DNA from: Robiginitalea aestuariiviva
GTDB lineage: Bacteria > Bacteroidota > Bacteroidia > Flavobacteriales > Flavobacteriaceae
Assembly (NCBI RefSeq): GCF_029537735.1
Contig: NZ_JARPUQ010000003.1
Span: 1,561 to 65,560, forward strand
Direction of reading: 5' to 3'
DNA length: 64,000 nucleotides
The notes beneath the pieces were generated by a model. That model worked only from the letters and a program-made list of their open reading frames with translations, was not told the origin of the DNA and did not search any database. Made by a program: the position numbers and the translations under genes. Positions 44,664 to 53,744 of this stretch are shown here, piece by piece (position 1 is the stretch's first letter; every line of letters starts with the position of its first letter).

Positions 44664-45910
44664 TGTACGCCGAGATCGTGACCATTGGCGACGAGATCCT
44701 CATTGGTCAGATCGTCGATACCAATTCTGCCTTTATAGCCACCGAACTCCACAAGATCGGAGTGTCTGTTTACCAGATCACCTCGGTACAGGACCAGCGG
44801 GAGCATATCCTCAAAGCCCTTGAGGAAGCGGAATCCCGTGCGGACCTGGTGCTGCTTACCGGCGGGCTGGGCCCTACCAAAGACGACATCACCAAGCATA
44901 CCCTTTGCGAATACCTGGAAGACACCCTGGTGCAGGACGCCCGGGTGCTGGCCCATGTAGAGGAATTATTCCGGACCTACATTAGCACCCCCATTTCGGA
45001 CCTGAACCGGAAGCAGGCCCTGGTCCCTTCCCGGGCGCAGGTGTTACACAACGCCCACGGCACGGCCCCGGGCCTCTGGATGCAGGGGCGCAAGGCAGTG
45101 CTGGTCTCCCTGCCGGGGGTGCCCTTTGAAATGAAGGAGCTCCTGGGGCGGGAAGTGCTCCCCCGCATCGCGAGAAGTTTTACCCGCCCGGTACTCTTGC
45201 ACCGTACCCTGATTACCTACGGCCTGGGCGAGAGCGCCATAGCCGAACGCATAGCGGCCTGGGAAGATGCCCTGCCCCCTCATATGAAACTCGCTTACCT
45301 CCCCAACCTGGGGAAGGTTCGGCTGCGCCTTTCGGCCAAAGGGACCGATCTCGCGGGGCTGCAAACCGAAATGGAGGAACGCCTGGGCGAACTCCGATCC
45401 CTGATCGCAGATATCCTGGTGTCTGAAGAGGATGGGGAGCTCCTGGAAAGCGTCCTGCAAAAACGCTTTACCGAAAAGGGGGCCACCCTGGCCACGGCGG
45501 AAAGCTTTACCGGTGGTAAACTCGCAGCCCAGCTCACCTCCGTACCCGGAGCCTCAGCCTATTTTAAGGGCAGTGTGGTGAGTTATGCCACTTCGGTAAA
45601 GGCCTCCGTTCTGGGTGTGCCCGAGGCCCTGATCCGGGAGCATTCCGTGGTAAGCGGCCCGGTGGCCGAAGCCATGGCCCAGGGGGTGCGCCAGTTGCTG
45701 GGTACGGATTTTGCCCTGGCCACCACGGGTAACGCCGGACCTACCAAAGGCGATTCCGATGCTCCAATAGGCACGGTATACCTGGCCATTGCCGGCCCCA
45801 AAGGCGTCTACAGCGCCTCCTATACCATGGGGAACCACCGGGAGCGGATCGTGCAGAAGTCCGTACACAAGGGCTTTGAGCTGCTGCTTCAGGAAATTCT
45901 AAAATTCTGA
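44663..45910 (+). CDS. cinA: CinA family protein (competence/damage-inducible, NMN deamidase type)
   Basis: 415 residues. The N-terminal MoaB/MogA-like domain (1-170: IVTIGDEILIGQIVDTNSAF, LLTGGLGPTKDDITKHTL) and C-terminal CinA domain (about 260-415: ATAESFTGGKLAAQLTSVPG, SVVSYATSVKASVLGV, TTGNAGPTKG) are both complete. C-terminal domains of this type deamidate nicotinamide mononucleotide in pyridine nucleotide recycling. Start ATG overlaps the Hpt stop (TGATG). Confidence 0.94.
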   Translation: MYAEIVTIGDEILIGQIVDTNSAFIATELHKIGVSVYQITSVQDQREHILKALEEAESRADLVLLTGGLGPTKDDITKHTLCEYLEDTLVQDARVLAHVEELFRTYISTPISDLNRKQALVPSRAQVLHNAHGTAPGLWMQGRKAVLVSLPGVPFEMKELLGREVLPRIARSFTRPVLLHRTLITYGLGESAIAERIAAWEDALPPHMKLAYLPNLGKVRLRLSAKGTDLAGLQTEMEERLGELRSLIADILVSEEDGELLESVLQKRFTEKGATLATAESFTGGKLAAQLTSVPGASAYFKGSVVSYATSVKASVLGVPEALIREHSVVSGPVAEAMAQGVRQLLGTDFALATTGNAGPTKGDSDAPIGTVYLAIAGPKGVYSASYTMGNHRERIVQKSVHKGFELLLQEILKF

Positions 45911-45918
45911 AAAAGAAG

Positions 45919-45950
45919 TTTGGGGGTACGGTAAAAATGCCGTAAATTTG
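45919..45950 (+). promoter_or_regulatory. Promoter for the L28-L33-DUF4295 operon
   Basis: A TTTG at 45919-45922 (-33 type) and TAAATTTG at 45943-45950 (-7 type), 20 nt apart, fit the Bacteroidota consensus well. ATG follows 31 nt later. Confidence 0.65.
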
Positions 45951-45981
45951 CAGCCTGTTTTGAACCAAGAAAAGTAGCGCT

Positions 45982-46215
45982 ATGTCCAAAGTCTGCGAAC
46001 TTACCGGGAAAAAGGCCCAATTCGGGAACAACGTATCCTTTTCCATCAACAAGACCAAGAGGCGTTTCGACGTAAACCTCTCCAAGAAGCGGTTCTACAT
46101 CCCCGAGGAGGACCGTTGGGTTACCCTGCGGGTATCCGCCAAGGCTTTGAAAGCGATTAACAAAAAAGGGATTTCCGCTGTGCTGAAGGAAGCCAAGCAA
46201 AAAGGAATCCTCTAG
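45982..46215 (+). CDS. rpmB: 50S ribosomal protein L28
   Basis: 77 residues. MSKVCELTGKKAQFGNNVSF and KRRFDVNLSKKRFYIP are characteristic, and the length is normal. First gene of a translation operon with L33 (27 bp on) and DUF4295. Confidence 0.96.
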   Translation: MSKVCELTGKKAQFGNNVSFSINKTKRRFDVNLSKKRFYIPEEDRWVTLRVSAKALKAINKKGISAVLKEAKQKGIL

Positions 46216-46242
46216 TACACCCTTCAATAAAGCGTACCGACC

Positions 46243-46425
46243 ATGGCAAAGAAAGGCAACAGAGTACAGGTAATCCTCGAGTGTACCGAGCATAAGGAGT
46301 CCGGCATGCCCGGAACTTCCCGGTACATCAGCACCAAGAACAAGAAGAACACCCCCGATCGCTTGGAGTTGAAGAAATTCAACCCGATCCTCAAGCGAAT
46401 GACCGTACATAAAGAAATTAAATAA
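46243..46425 (+). CDS. rpmG: 50S ribosomal protein L33
   Basis: 60 residues. [20 protein letters not shown] then [20 protein letters not shown] is typical of Bacteroidota L33. The zinc-binding cysteines are reduced to one (ECTEH), as in zinc-independent forms. 9 bp before the DUF4295 gene. Confidence 0.96.
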   Translation: MAKKGNRVQVILECTEHKESGMPGTSRYISTKNKKNTPDRLELKKFNPILKRMTVHKEIK

Positions 46426-46434
46426 TTCTGAAAC

Positions 46435-46587
46435 ATGGCTAAGAAAACCGTTGCAACGCTGCAGTCCTCTTCCAAGCGACTGACCAAGGCCATCAAGATG
46501 GTAAAATCCCCTAAATCCGGGGCCTATACCTTTGTGGAAGCGGTAATGCCTCCGGAGATGGTAAACGACTGGCTGTCCCAGAACTAA
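46435..46587 (+). CDS. DUF4295 small basic protein, likely ribosome-associated
   Basis: 50 residues, reading MAKKTVATLQSSSKRLTKAI then KMVKSPKSGAYTFVEAVMPP and ending WLSQN. It is the Bacteroidota DUF4295 family, nearly always next to L28 and L33. I believe this family corresponds to an additional Bacteroidota large-subunit protein (called bL38) seen in a Flavobacterium ribosome structure, but I state that from memory and am not certain. The basic N-terminus and operon position support a ribosomal role. A terminator follows. Confidence 0.88.
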   Translation: MAKKTVATLQSSSKRLTKAIKMVKSPKSGAYTFVEAVMPPEMVNDWLSQN

Positions 46588-46607
46588 GGACCGCAAGAAA
46601 ACATAGA

Positions 46608-46637
46608 TCAAGCCTTCCAACCGGAGGGCTTTTTTTA
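46608..46637 (+). terminator. Terminator of the L28-L33-DUF4295 operon
   Basis: AAGCCTTCC, loop AACC, GGAGGGCTT (one G-T pair), then a run of T to about 46637. Confidence 0.85.
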
Positions 46638-46696
46638 TGCCCGTACCCGGGCGATCTTTCCCGTTACCCCCCTTCCGGCAAAGCGGGCTAAAATGC

Positions 46697-46704
46697 TATC
46701 TTTG
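46697..46704 (+). promoter_or_regulatory. Bacteroidota -7 promoter element for ftsY
   Basis: TATCTTTG matches TAnnTTTG, 20 nt before ATG 46725. Confidence 0.55.
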
Positions 46705-46724
46705 CATACCAGCCAGTTAACCCC

Positions 46725-47687
46725 ATGAGTCTATTCAAGAAAATCTTTTCGTCCGAGAAAAAGGAAACCCTGGATAAGGGGCTAGAGAAGACCAGTACCT
46801 CGTTTTTCAGCAAACTCAGCAAAGCCGTTGTCGGTAAATCCCGCGTGGACGACGAGGTGCTGGACGAACTGGAAGAAGTCCTGGTCCGTTCCGACGTGGG
46901 GGTGGACACCACCCTGAAGATCATAGAGCGCATTGAGGCCCGCGTGGCCCGCGATAAATACGTGGGGACCGAAGAACTGGACCGCCTGCTGCGGGAGGAA
47001 ATTGCCGGCCTGCTTTCCGAGACGCATACCGGTGAAGCTTCCGAACTGCAGCTGCCCGAGGTGGAAGGTCCCTATGTGATCATGGTGGTGGGAGTAAACG
47101 GGGTAGGCAAGACCACTACCATCGGGAAACTTGCGCACCAATTCCGCCAGCAGGGAAAAAAGGTGATCCTGGGGGCTGCGGATACCTTTCGTGCCGCCGC
47201 CATTGAACAACTGGAAATCTGGGCCCAGCGCACGGGGGTGCCCATCGTAAAGCAGAAAATGGGCAGCGACCCGGCTTCGGTAGCCTACGATACCCTGCAG
47301 TCTGCCGTTTCCCAGGGGGCGGACGTGGTGCTGGTAGATACGGCCGGGCGCCTGCACAACAAGGTAAACCTGATGAACGAGCTCACCAAGGTAAAACGGG
47401 TGATGCAAAAGGTCCTGCCGGATGCCCCCCACGAGGTGCTGCTGGTGCTGGACGGTTCTACCGGGCAGAACGCCTTTGAACAGGCCCGGCAGTTTACCCA
47501 GGCCACCGAGGTCACGGCCCTTGCGGTGACCAAGCTGGACGGCACCGCCAAGGGCGGGGTAGTCATCGGCATTTCAGACCAGTTCCGCATCCCCGTCAAA
47601 TATATTGGTGTAGGGGAGGGGATAGAAGACCTACAGGTCTTCAATAAATACGAATTTGTGGATTCCTTTTTTAAGGCCCGTTCCTAA
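46725..47687 (+). CDS. ftsY: Signal recognition particle receptor FtsY
   Basis: 320 residues. GTPase that docks SRP-ribosome complexes at the membrane. N-domain helices (residues 1-100) are followed by the G domain: GVNGVGKTTTIGKLA (P-loop), DTFRAAAIEQLEIW, VDTAGRLHNK and TKLDGTAKGG. The acidic A domain seen in Escherichia coli is missing, as is usual in this phylum. It follows the ribosomal operon but has its own promoter box. Confidence 0.96.
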   Translation: MSLFKKIFSSEKKETLDKGLEKTSTSFFSKLSKAVVGKSRVDDEVLDELEEVLVRSDVGVDTTLKIIERIEARVARDKYVGTEELDRLLREEIAGLLSETHTGEASELQLPEVEGPYVIMVVGVNGVGKTTTIGKLAHQFRQQGKKVILGAADTFRAAAIEQLEIWAQRTGVPIVKQKMGSDPASVAYDTLQSAVSQGADVVLVDTAGRLHNKVNLMNELTKVKRVMQKVLPDAPHEVLLVLDGSTGQNAFEQARQFTQATEVTALAVTKLDGTAKGGVVIGISDQFRIPVKYIGVGEGIEDLQVFNKYEFVDSFFKARS

Positions 47688-47744
47688 CCGGATCCCTGGA
47701 CTACGCTGATCATCAACCCACGACATACAAACCCATTTGCAGCG

Positions 47745-49445
47745 ATGAAAACGGTACAAACTTTTAGAGCGACAATCTTTTTAGCCGGCCTGCTGGCCCT
47801 GATGACTACCGGGTGCAGGGAAACCCCTGTTGCAGAAGCAGAAAAGGCCCCCCTCTGGACCCCTTTTGACGAAACGGCCGAACTCCAGGCCAATGCGGAG
47901 CACGAGAATCGCCGGATGCGCTACAAACTTATCCAGTCTCAGGTTACGGATAAGAACGACATCTTTGCCCCCATGGCCGAGACGGCTATGGCCCTGGGCG
48001 AAAGCCGGTATGAGGCCCTACGGGGCCTGATCCTGGGGCACAGTATTCCCGAATTGCAGGCCCGAATCGGCCAGGGGGAATTCACCTACGAAGAGCTGAC
48101 CCGCTTTTTCCTGTACCGGATTTACCGGTACGAACTGGACCGGGAAACCTACCTGAACACGATTCTGGCCCTGAATACAGAGGCGGTGCAGGCCGCCCGC
48201 CGGGCAGACAGCCTCCTGAAGGCCAGCCCGGATACCCCAAGGCACCCCATATTCGGGATGCCGGTACTGCTGAAAGACAACATAGACACCGAAGGCATGC
48301 CCACTACGGCCGGCGCTGTGGCCCTGCAGGACCACCGCCCGCAGGATGCCTTTATCGTAAAGCAACTCAAGGCCAAAGGAGCCATCATCCTGGGGAAGGT
48401 AAACCTGAGCGAGTGGGCCTATTACTTCTGTTCCGGTTGCCCCGTGGGTTACAGTGCTATCGGGGGCCAAACCCTGAACCCCTACGGCCCGCGGCAATTC
48501 GAAACCGGCGGTTCCAGTTCCGGCAGCGGGACTTCCATGGCCGCTGCCTATGCCGTGGCAGCGGTGGGCACCGAAACCTCCGGCTCCATCCTTAGCCCCT
48601 CGGGCCAGAATTCTGTGGTAGGCCTGAAACCCACTGTTGGGGTGTTGAGCCGCAGCGGGATCGTCCCCATTTCCAGCACCCTGGATACCCCTGGCCCAAT
48701 GACCCGTTCCGTGGTAGACAACGGCATCCTGCTCAGTGCGATGATGGGGTTTGACGAGGAGGATCCCAAATCCGTGAACGCTCAATGGGAAGGAACGTGG
48801 TACCTCCCGGATTCCGTTTCCCTGAAAGGCCGCCGTTTCGGGGCCTTCAAGGGCCTGCTGGAGTCCGATTCCCTCTACCGCCAGGCCGTGGGCCAGCTGG
48901 AGGCCGCGGGGGCCGAGGTCATTGCTTTTGAGCCCCCGGAAGTGGACCTGGAAGGGTTCCTGCCATTGCTGAACGGTGATATGCGGGTAGATTTGCCCCA
49001 CTACCTGGAAACCCGGGTAGTGGATACCCAGGCCGTGCAGGTGCGTTCGGTGGCGGACGTAGTAGCCTTTAACCTGCAGGACACCCTGGTACGCGCGCCT
49101 TACGGGCAGGGCCGCCTGGAGGGTATTCTGGCCGATTCCACAGATGCCGCAGGGCTGCAACAGATCAAGGCCCGGATGCAGCAGGCCGGCCGGCAGTATT
49201 TTGACGAGGCTTTCCAGGCCCATAACCTGGATGCCATTCTCAGTGTAAACAACTACCATGCGGGTTATGCCGCGGTAGCCCTCTATCCGGCCCTGGGCGT
49301 GCCCATGGGGTATCGGGATAACGGAGAGCCGGCCAACCTCACTTTTATTGCCAAGCGCTACCAGGAACCGGAGCTGCTGCAATTCGGGGCAGGTTTTGAG
49401 GCCGTTAGCCAGGCCCGGCAAATGCCGGAGGCCTACCAGGATTAA
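47745..49445 (+). CDS. Amidase signature family lipoprotein
   Basis: 566 residues. Lipobox-like TTGC (Cys24) at the end of the signal peptide. Catalytic Ser-cisSer-Lys triad of amidase-signature enzymes: Lys in MPVLLKDNIDTEGMPTT, the serine stretch ETGGSSSGSGTSMAA, and the nucleophile in GTETSGSILSPSGQN. Hydrolyses amide bonds; substrate unknown, probably periplasmic. It starts 57 bp after ftsY. Confidence 0.92.
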   Translation: MKTVQTFRATIFLAGLLALMTTGCRETPVAEAEKAPLWTPFDETAELQANAEHENRRMRYKLIQSQVTDKNDIFAPMAETAMALGESRYEALRGLILGHSIPELQARIGQGEFTYEELTRFFLYRIYRYELDRETYLNTILALNTEAVQAARRADSLLKASPDTPRHPIFGMPVLLKDNIDTEGMPTTAGAVALQDHRPQDAFIVKQLKAKGAIILGKVNLSEWAYYFCSGCPVGYSAIGGQTLNPYGPRQFETGGSSSGSGTSMAAAYAVAAVGTETSGSILSPSGQNSVVGLKPTVGVLSRSGIVPISSTLDTPGPMTRSVVDNGILLSAMMGFDEEDPKSVNAQWEGTWYLPDSVSLKGRRFGAFKGLLESDSLYRQAVGQLEAAGAEVIAFEPPEVDLEGFLPLLNGDMRVDLPHYLETRVVDTQAVQVRSVADVVAFNLQDTLVRAPYGQGRLEGILADSTDAAGLQQIKARMQQAGRQYFDEAFQAHNLDAILSVNNYHAGYAAVALYPALGVPMGYRDNGEPANLTFIAKRYQEPELLQFGAGFEAVSQARQMPEAYQD

Positions 49446-49524
49446 GGATAGCGCCAGGATACCGGCCTGCTGTACCCTGTGGAAAGCAAGGGTGGTGTCT
49501 GTGCATACTCTGGCCTGAACTTCG

Positions 49525-49532
49525 TACCTTTG
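49525..49532 (+). promoter_or_regulatory. Bacteroidota -7 promoter element for rimO
   Basis: TACCTTTG matches TAnnTTTG, 19 nt before ATG 49552. Confidence 0.55.
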
Positions 49533-49551
49533 CGGCCTTATTGCCAAGGCT

Positions 49552-50853
49552 ATGCGGACCAAGTCTACGAAAAAGAACCGGATTAACGTGGTCACCCTGG
49601 GGTGCTCCAAAAACCTGTACGATTCCGAAGTGCTCATGGGGCAGCTCCGGGCAGGCAAGAAGGATGTGGTGCACGAAGGAGAAGGCAATATTGTGGTGAT
49701 CAATACCTGTGGCTTTATTGACAACGCCAAGGAAGAGAGCGTAAACACCATCCTGGACTTTGTGCAGCGCAAGGAGGCCGGGGAGGTAGACCAGGTTTTT
49801 GTTACCGGCTGCCTGAGCGAACGCTACAAGCCGGATCTCGAAAAGGAAATCCCCAACGTAGATGCCTATTTCGGGACGCGGGACCTGCCCCGTCTGCTCA
49901 AAGCCCTGGGGGCCGATTACAAACACGAGCTGGTAGGCGAGCGGCTGACCACCACGCCCTCCCATTACGCCTACCTGAAAATTGCCGAGGGCTGTGACCG
50001 CCCCTGTTCCTTTTGTGCCATCCCCCTGATGCGCGGCAAACACCGGAGCAAACCCATGGAGGAGCTGGTACAGGAAGCGAAAAACCTGGCTGCCCAAGGC
50101 GTTAAGGAGCTGATCCTGATTGCCCAGGACCTGACTTACTATGGCCTGGACCTGTACCGGGAACGCACCCTGGCGCCCTTGTTGCGAAAGTTGGCAGCTG
50201 TGGAAGGCATCGAATGGATCCGCCTGCATTACGCCTTCCCCGCGGGCTTCCCCATGGATGTGTTGGAGGTGATGCGGGAAGAGCCCAAGATCTGCAACTA
50301 CATCGACATCCCCTTGCAGCATATTTCCGATCCCATCCTGAAAAGTATGCGCCGGGGTACCACCCAGGCCCGTACCGAACGCCTGCTGGAGGACTTCCGC
50401 AGGGAAGTGCCCGAAATGGCCATCCGCACCACCCTGATTGTGGGGTACCCGGGGGAAACTGAAGCCGATTTCCAGACCTTGCTGGAATGGGTGGAGCGCA
50501 CCCGCTTTGACCGCCTGGGCTGTTTTACCTACAGCCACGAGGAGAATACCCATGCCTACGGCCTTGAAGACGATGTACCCGCTGCCGTGAAGCAGGAGCG
50601 GGCCAATGCGGTAATGGAGGTGCAGGCGCGTATTTCCTGGGAACTCAACCAGGCGAAGGTGGGGCAGACGTTAAAGGTGCTTATTGACCGGAAAGACGGG
50701 GACCATTTTGTGGGGCGAACCCAGTTCGATTCTCCGGATGTGGACAACGAGGTGCGAATCCCAGCCGTTGAGACCTACCTGCGGGTGGGGGATTTTGCCG
50801 ATATCCGGATCACGGAAGCCTCGGACTACGATTTGTTCGGGGAGCCTGCCTGA
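49552..50853 (+). CDS. rimO: Ribosomal protein S12 methylthiotransferase RimO
   Basis: 433 residues. Radical SAM enzyme that methylthiolates an aspartate of S12. N-terminal UPF0004 domain with three cysteines (LGCSKNLYDSE, INTCGFIDNA, VTGCLSERY), the radical SAM cluster CDRPCSFCAIPLMRG, and a C-terminal TRAM domain (about 365-430). The sequence VTLGCSKNLYDSEVLM and the S12-type C-terminus favour RimO over MiaB. Its stop (50851-50853) directly abuts the stop of the convergent DUF349 gene. Confidence 0.95.
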   Translation: MRTKSTKKNRINVVTLGCSKNLYDSEVLMGQLRAGKKDVVHEGEGNIVVINTCGFIDNAKEESVNTILDFVQRKEAGEVDQVFVTGCLSERYKPDLEKEIPNVDAYFGTRDLPRLLKALGADYKHELVGERLTTTPSHYAYLKIAEGCDRPCSFCAIPLMRGKHRSKPMEELVQEAKNLAAQGVKELILIAQDLTYYGLDLYRERTLAPLLRKLAAVEGIEWIRLHYAFPAGFPMDVLEVMREEPKICNYIDIPLQHISDPILKSMRRGTTQARTERLLEDFRREVPEMAIRTTLIVGYPGETEADFQTLLEWVERTRFDRLGCFTYSHEENTHAYGLEDDVPAAVKQERANAVMEVQARISWELNQAKVGQTLKVLIDRKDGDHFVGRTQFDSPDVDNEVRIPAVETYLRVGDFADIRITEASDYDLFGEPA

Positions 50854-52905
50854 TTATTCTTCTTCGGGTTCCTCCGCGGACTCCGCCTCTTCCGGCCCGC
50901 GCTCCAGGTGGTGGCGCAGGATGTTGAGCTTTTTCAGCTTGGCTTTCCAGGATTGCAGGGCTTCCTTCTTCCGGGCGATGTTGTTGACCACTTCCTGCAC
51001 CAAAGGGTTGCCCTCCGTGCTCCCGGAAAAGAATTCCAGGTTGTTTTCCAGCTGGCGGATGTCGTTTTTGTATTCCTCGATCTTTTTGCGGATAAACTGC
51101 CGTTCGTCCTCCACGGCACCCAGGTCGTCCGCCTGGGCCAGTTGCTTGATTTTGTCGCCGTATTTGATGATTTCGGCTTCCGCACGGTCTATGCCCATCT
51201 TCCGCAAAAGGGCTTCCACAATTTTGTAGAACTTGGCGTTCAGGTGTTTCTTGTTGTTGGGGATGCGTCCCTGCCCTTTCCAGGCAGCCAGAAACCCGCG
51301 CACGGCCTCCAGGTCTTCTTCCTTCTTGCCGCTTAACTGAAACGCCTTAAGCTGGTCCAGAATGTCGGTTTTCGCCTTCAGGTTCTCGCGTTCTCCGGCA
51401 TGGGCCGAATCGCGCCGGGCATGGAGGCGGTCAAAGTAGTGGTTGCACGCCTCTTTGAACTGTTTCCAGATCTTGTCCGAATACTTGCGGGGCACGTGGC
51501 CGATCTGCTTCCATTCCTGCTGGATACGCTTCATCTCCGGGGTGGCGGTATCCCAGTCTTCGCTGTCTTTTAACTCCTGGGCGCGCTGTAGCAGGGCCCG
51601 TTTCTGGTCCAGGTGAAGCTGCTGCTCTTTCTTCAGATTCTTATAGAACGCATTTTTGGTCCGGTTAAACCGGCGTACCGCTTCCTTAAAGGCAGCCCAG
51701 GTAGGCTCGTTGTCCTTTTGGGGTACCTTCCCGGCCTGGAAGAATGCCTCGCGAAGGGCTTCCACAGTCTTGATCTGGGCCTGTATCCCACGGTGGTTGT
51801 CCGCTACCTGGCCGGCTTCTGCTTCTATTTTCGAAATGATCTCCTGCTTGGCCGCCAGATTGGCCTCATACCGTTCTTCCTGTACCTTGTGGTAATCCTG
51901 CCGGCGCTGGTGCATGGCCTTGGTGGCTGCGCTGAAGCGGTCCCAAATGGCCTGCCGTTCTTCTTTGGCCACCGGCCCGAGTTCTTCCTTCCAAACCTTG
52001 TGCAGGGTTTGCAACTCCCGGAATGCCTTGTTCAGATCCGGTTCATTCGCCAGGGCTTCGGCCCGGGCGACCAGCTTTTCCTTTTCCTCCAGGTTGTGTT
52101 TAAAATCCAGGTCCCGCAGTTCGCGGTTCAGGTGGAGGAAGTCGTAGAAAATCTCCACATGGTGGTGGTAGGTGCGCCAAACGTCGTTGTAGCGCGTTCT
52201 GGGAATGGGACCCGCGTTGCGCCAGGCCTCCTGCAGGTCCTTGAAGGTCTTGTAGGTGGAGTTCATGTCTTCCTCCACATTCACCAGGCTCTTGAGCTGC
52301 TCGATAATGGCCAGGCGGTTCTCCAGGTTTTCCTTGAGCTGCTGGTCCAGGCTGCGGTAGTACTGGTTCCGCTTTTCGCGGTATTCCGCATACAGTTCGT
52401 TGAATTGCCGCTTGGTCACGGAATTGTAGCGGAAGTCGGCCTCGTTGCCCCCCCGGTCTATGAATTCCTCTTTTTTATGTTCCAGAAAGTCCTGAAACTT
52501 CAGGTCGAATTCCGTCTTAATGGCTTCTGCATGGCGGCGGATGGCCTGCACTTTTTCGGTGCGCAACAGCCGTTGCAATTCCCCCACCAGGTTTTCCATG
52601 GAAAGGGCGTGGTAATCCAGAAACGGGATGTGATGGCGGCGTTCGTTCTCCGAATCCTCGGCGTCCTCTGCATTGGAGGCGTCAATTTCATTTTCCATAT
52701 CGGCCTCCCCGGCAGGTTCCTCCTCAGAGGCCTCTGCGGCTTCGGGTTCCCCGGCTTCGGGGGCAGAACTTGTAGGTTCGGTTGTGGCTTCTTCGGCTTC
52801 CTGGCCGGCGGGCACCTGGCCCGAACCGGCGGGTTCGTTTGCTGCTTCGCTATTGGCTTCCCCCCCTACAGCTTCCTGTAGTTCTTTGTTTTCTTCTTCC
52901 GACAT
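50854..52905 (-). CDS. DUF349 domain protein, long coiled-coil form
   Basis: 683 residues from ATG 52905. The first ~100 residues are an acidic low-complexity region rich in Glu/Ala. From about 140 to 600 it holds tandem DUF349 repeats with the signature KxLxxxWKxxGxxPRxxxxxxWxxF (seen as EAWRNAGPIPRTRYNDVWRT, EWKQIGHVPRKYSDKIWKQF and others), ending in a coiled coil and an acidic tail. Cytoplasmic; function unknown. An upstream GTG (52935) would add ten residues and is less likely. Confidence 0.9.
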   Translation of the reverse strand: MSEEENKELQEAVGGEANSEAANEPAGSGQVPAGQEAEEATTEPTSSAPEAGEPEAAEASEEEPAGEADMENEIDASNAEDAEDSENERRHHIPFLDYHALSMENLVGELQRLLRTEKVQAIRRHAEAIKTEFDLKFQDFLEHKKEEFIDRGGNEADFRYNSVTKRQFNELYAEYREKRNQYYRSLDQQLKENLENRLAIIEQLKSLVNVEEDMNSTYKTFKDLQEAWRNAGPIPRTRYNDVWRTYHHHVEIFYDFLHLNRELRDLDFKHNLEEKEKLVARAEALANEPDLNKAFRELQTLHKVWKEELGPVAKEERQAIWDRFSAATKAMHQRRQDYHKVQEERYEANLAAKQEIISKIEAEAGQVADNHRGIQAQIKTVEALREAFFQAGKVPQKDNEPTWAAFKEAVRRFNRTKNAFYKNLKKEQQLHLDQKRALLQRAQELKDSEDWDTATPEMKRIQQEWKQIGHVPRKYSDKIWKQFKEACNHYFDRLHARRDSAHAGERENLKAKTDILDQLKAFQLSGKKEEDLEAVRGFLAAWKGQGRIPNNKKHLNAKFYKIVEALLRKMGIDRAEAEIIKYGDKIKQLAQADDLGAVEDERQFIRKKIEEYKNDIRQLENNLEFFSGSTEGNPLVQEVVNNIARKKEALQSWKAKLKKLNILRHHLERGPEEAESAEEPEEE

Positions 52906-53012
52906 CACGCTGGGTTTACGGTGATCGGCAATCACCTACCTAAGATAGTAACAAATGTGCTGTAAACAAAGGCGGGAGGCCGAACCTTTAAGGCGTGTGC
53001 GTATATTCCGAC

Positions 53013-53744
53013 TCAGGTGTTCCAGAGGTCCCAGGCCCGTTCGGCCTGTATTTCGAGCATTTCCAGTCCGTTCTTGAAACGGCATCCGGCCTGCTGCCCG
53101 TGGCGCAGGAAGGTGGTCAGGGGCGGGTTGTAGATCAGGTCGTACAACAGGTGGGAAGGCCCCAGGGCATCGTAGGGCAGGGGCGGGCAGCGGTCCGTTG
53201 CAGGGTGGGTGCCCAGGGGGGTGCAATTGACCAGGACCTGAAAGGATTCCAGCGCCCGGGCATCCAGTTCTGCGTAGCCCAATTGCCCTGTTTCCGGGTT
53301 CCTGGAAACCAGGGTGGCTTCCAGGCCCAGTTCTGCCAGGACGTAGCTGACTGCCCGGGAAGCCCCGCCCGTTCCCAGCACCAGGGCTTTGCGGTCCTCT
53401 GGTCTTAGCAGTGGCTTTAATGACTCCCGGAATCCTGCAGCATCCGTATTGTGCCCAATGGCCTGCCCATCCTTGAACCGGATGGTGTTTACGGCACCTA
53501 TGGCTTCGGCCACCGGGTCAAGCGCGTCCAGGAAGGGGATCACCTCCTGCTTGTACGGAATGGTCACGTTCAGCCCGCACAGGTCAGGGGTGTTGGCCAG
53601 CAGGGCTGCAAACCCGGAGAGGTCCTGCAGGTCGAAGTTTTCATACTGGCAGTCCGTCAGGCCCATCGCCTCGAATTTCCGGGCAAAATACCCCCGGGAA
53701 AAGGAGTATCCGATATTCCTGCCGACCAGCCCGAACCTACGCAT
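53013..53744 (-). CDS. aroE: Shikimate dehydrogenase
   Basis: 243 residues, somewhat short but complete. Reduces 3-dehydroshikimate with NADPH in aromatic amino acid synthesis. Substrate-binding YSFSRGYF, catalytic lysine in NVTIPYKQEV, aspartate in GHNTDAAGF, NADP loop LGTGGASRAVSYVL, and NCTPLGTHP. Its start overlaps the DUF368 stop by 8 bp, so it is co-translated with it, an unusual but conserved-looking pairing. Confidence 0.94.
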   Translation of the reverse strand: MRRFGLVGRNIGYSFSRGYFARKFEAMGLTDCQYENFDLQDLSGFAALLANTPDLCGLNVTIPYKQEVIPFLDALDPVAEAIGAVNTIRFKDGQAIGHNTDAAGFRESLKPLLRPEDRKALVLGTGGASRAVSYVLAELGLEATLVSRNPETGQLGYAELDARALESFQVLVNCTPLGTHPATDRCPPLPYDALGPSHLLYDLIYNPPLTTFLRHGQQAGCRFKNGLEMLEIQAERAWDLWNT

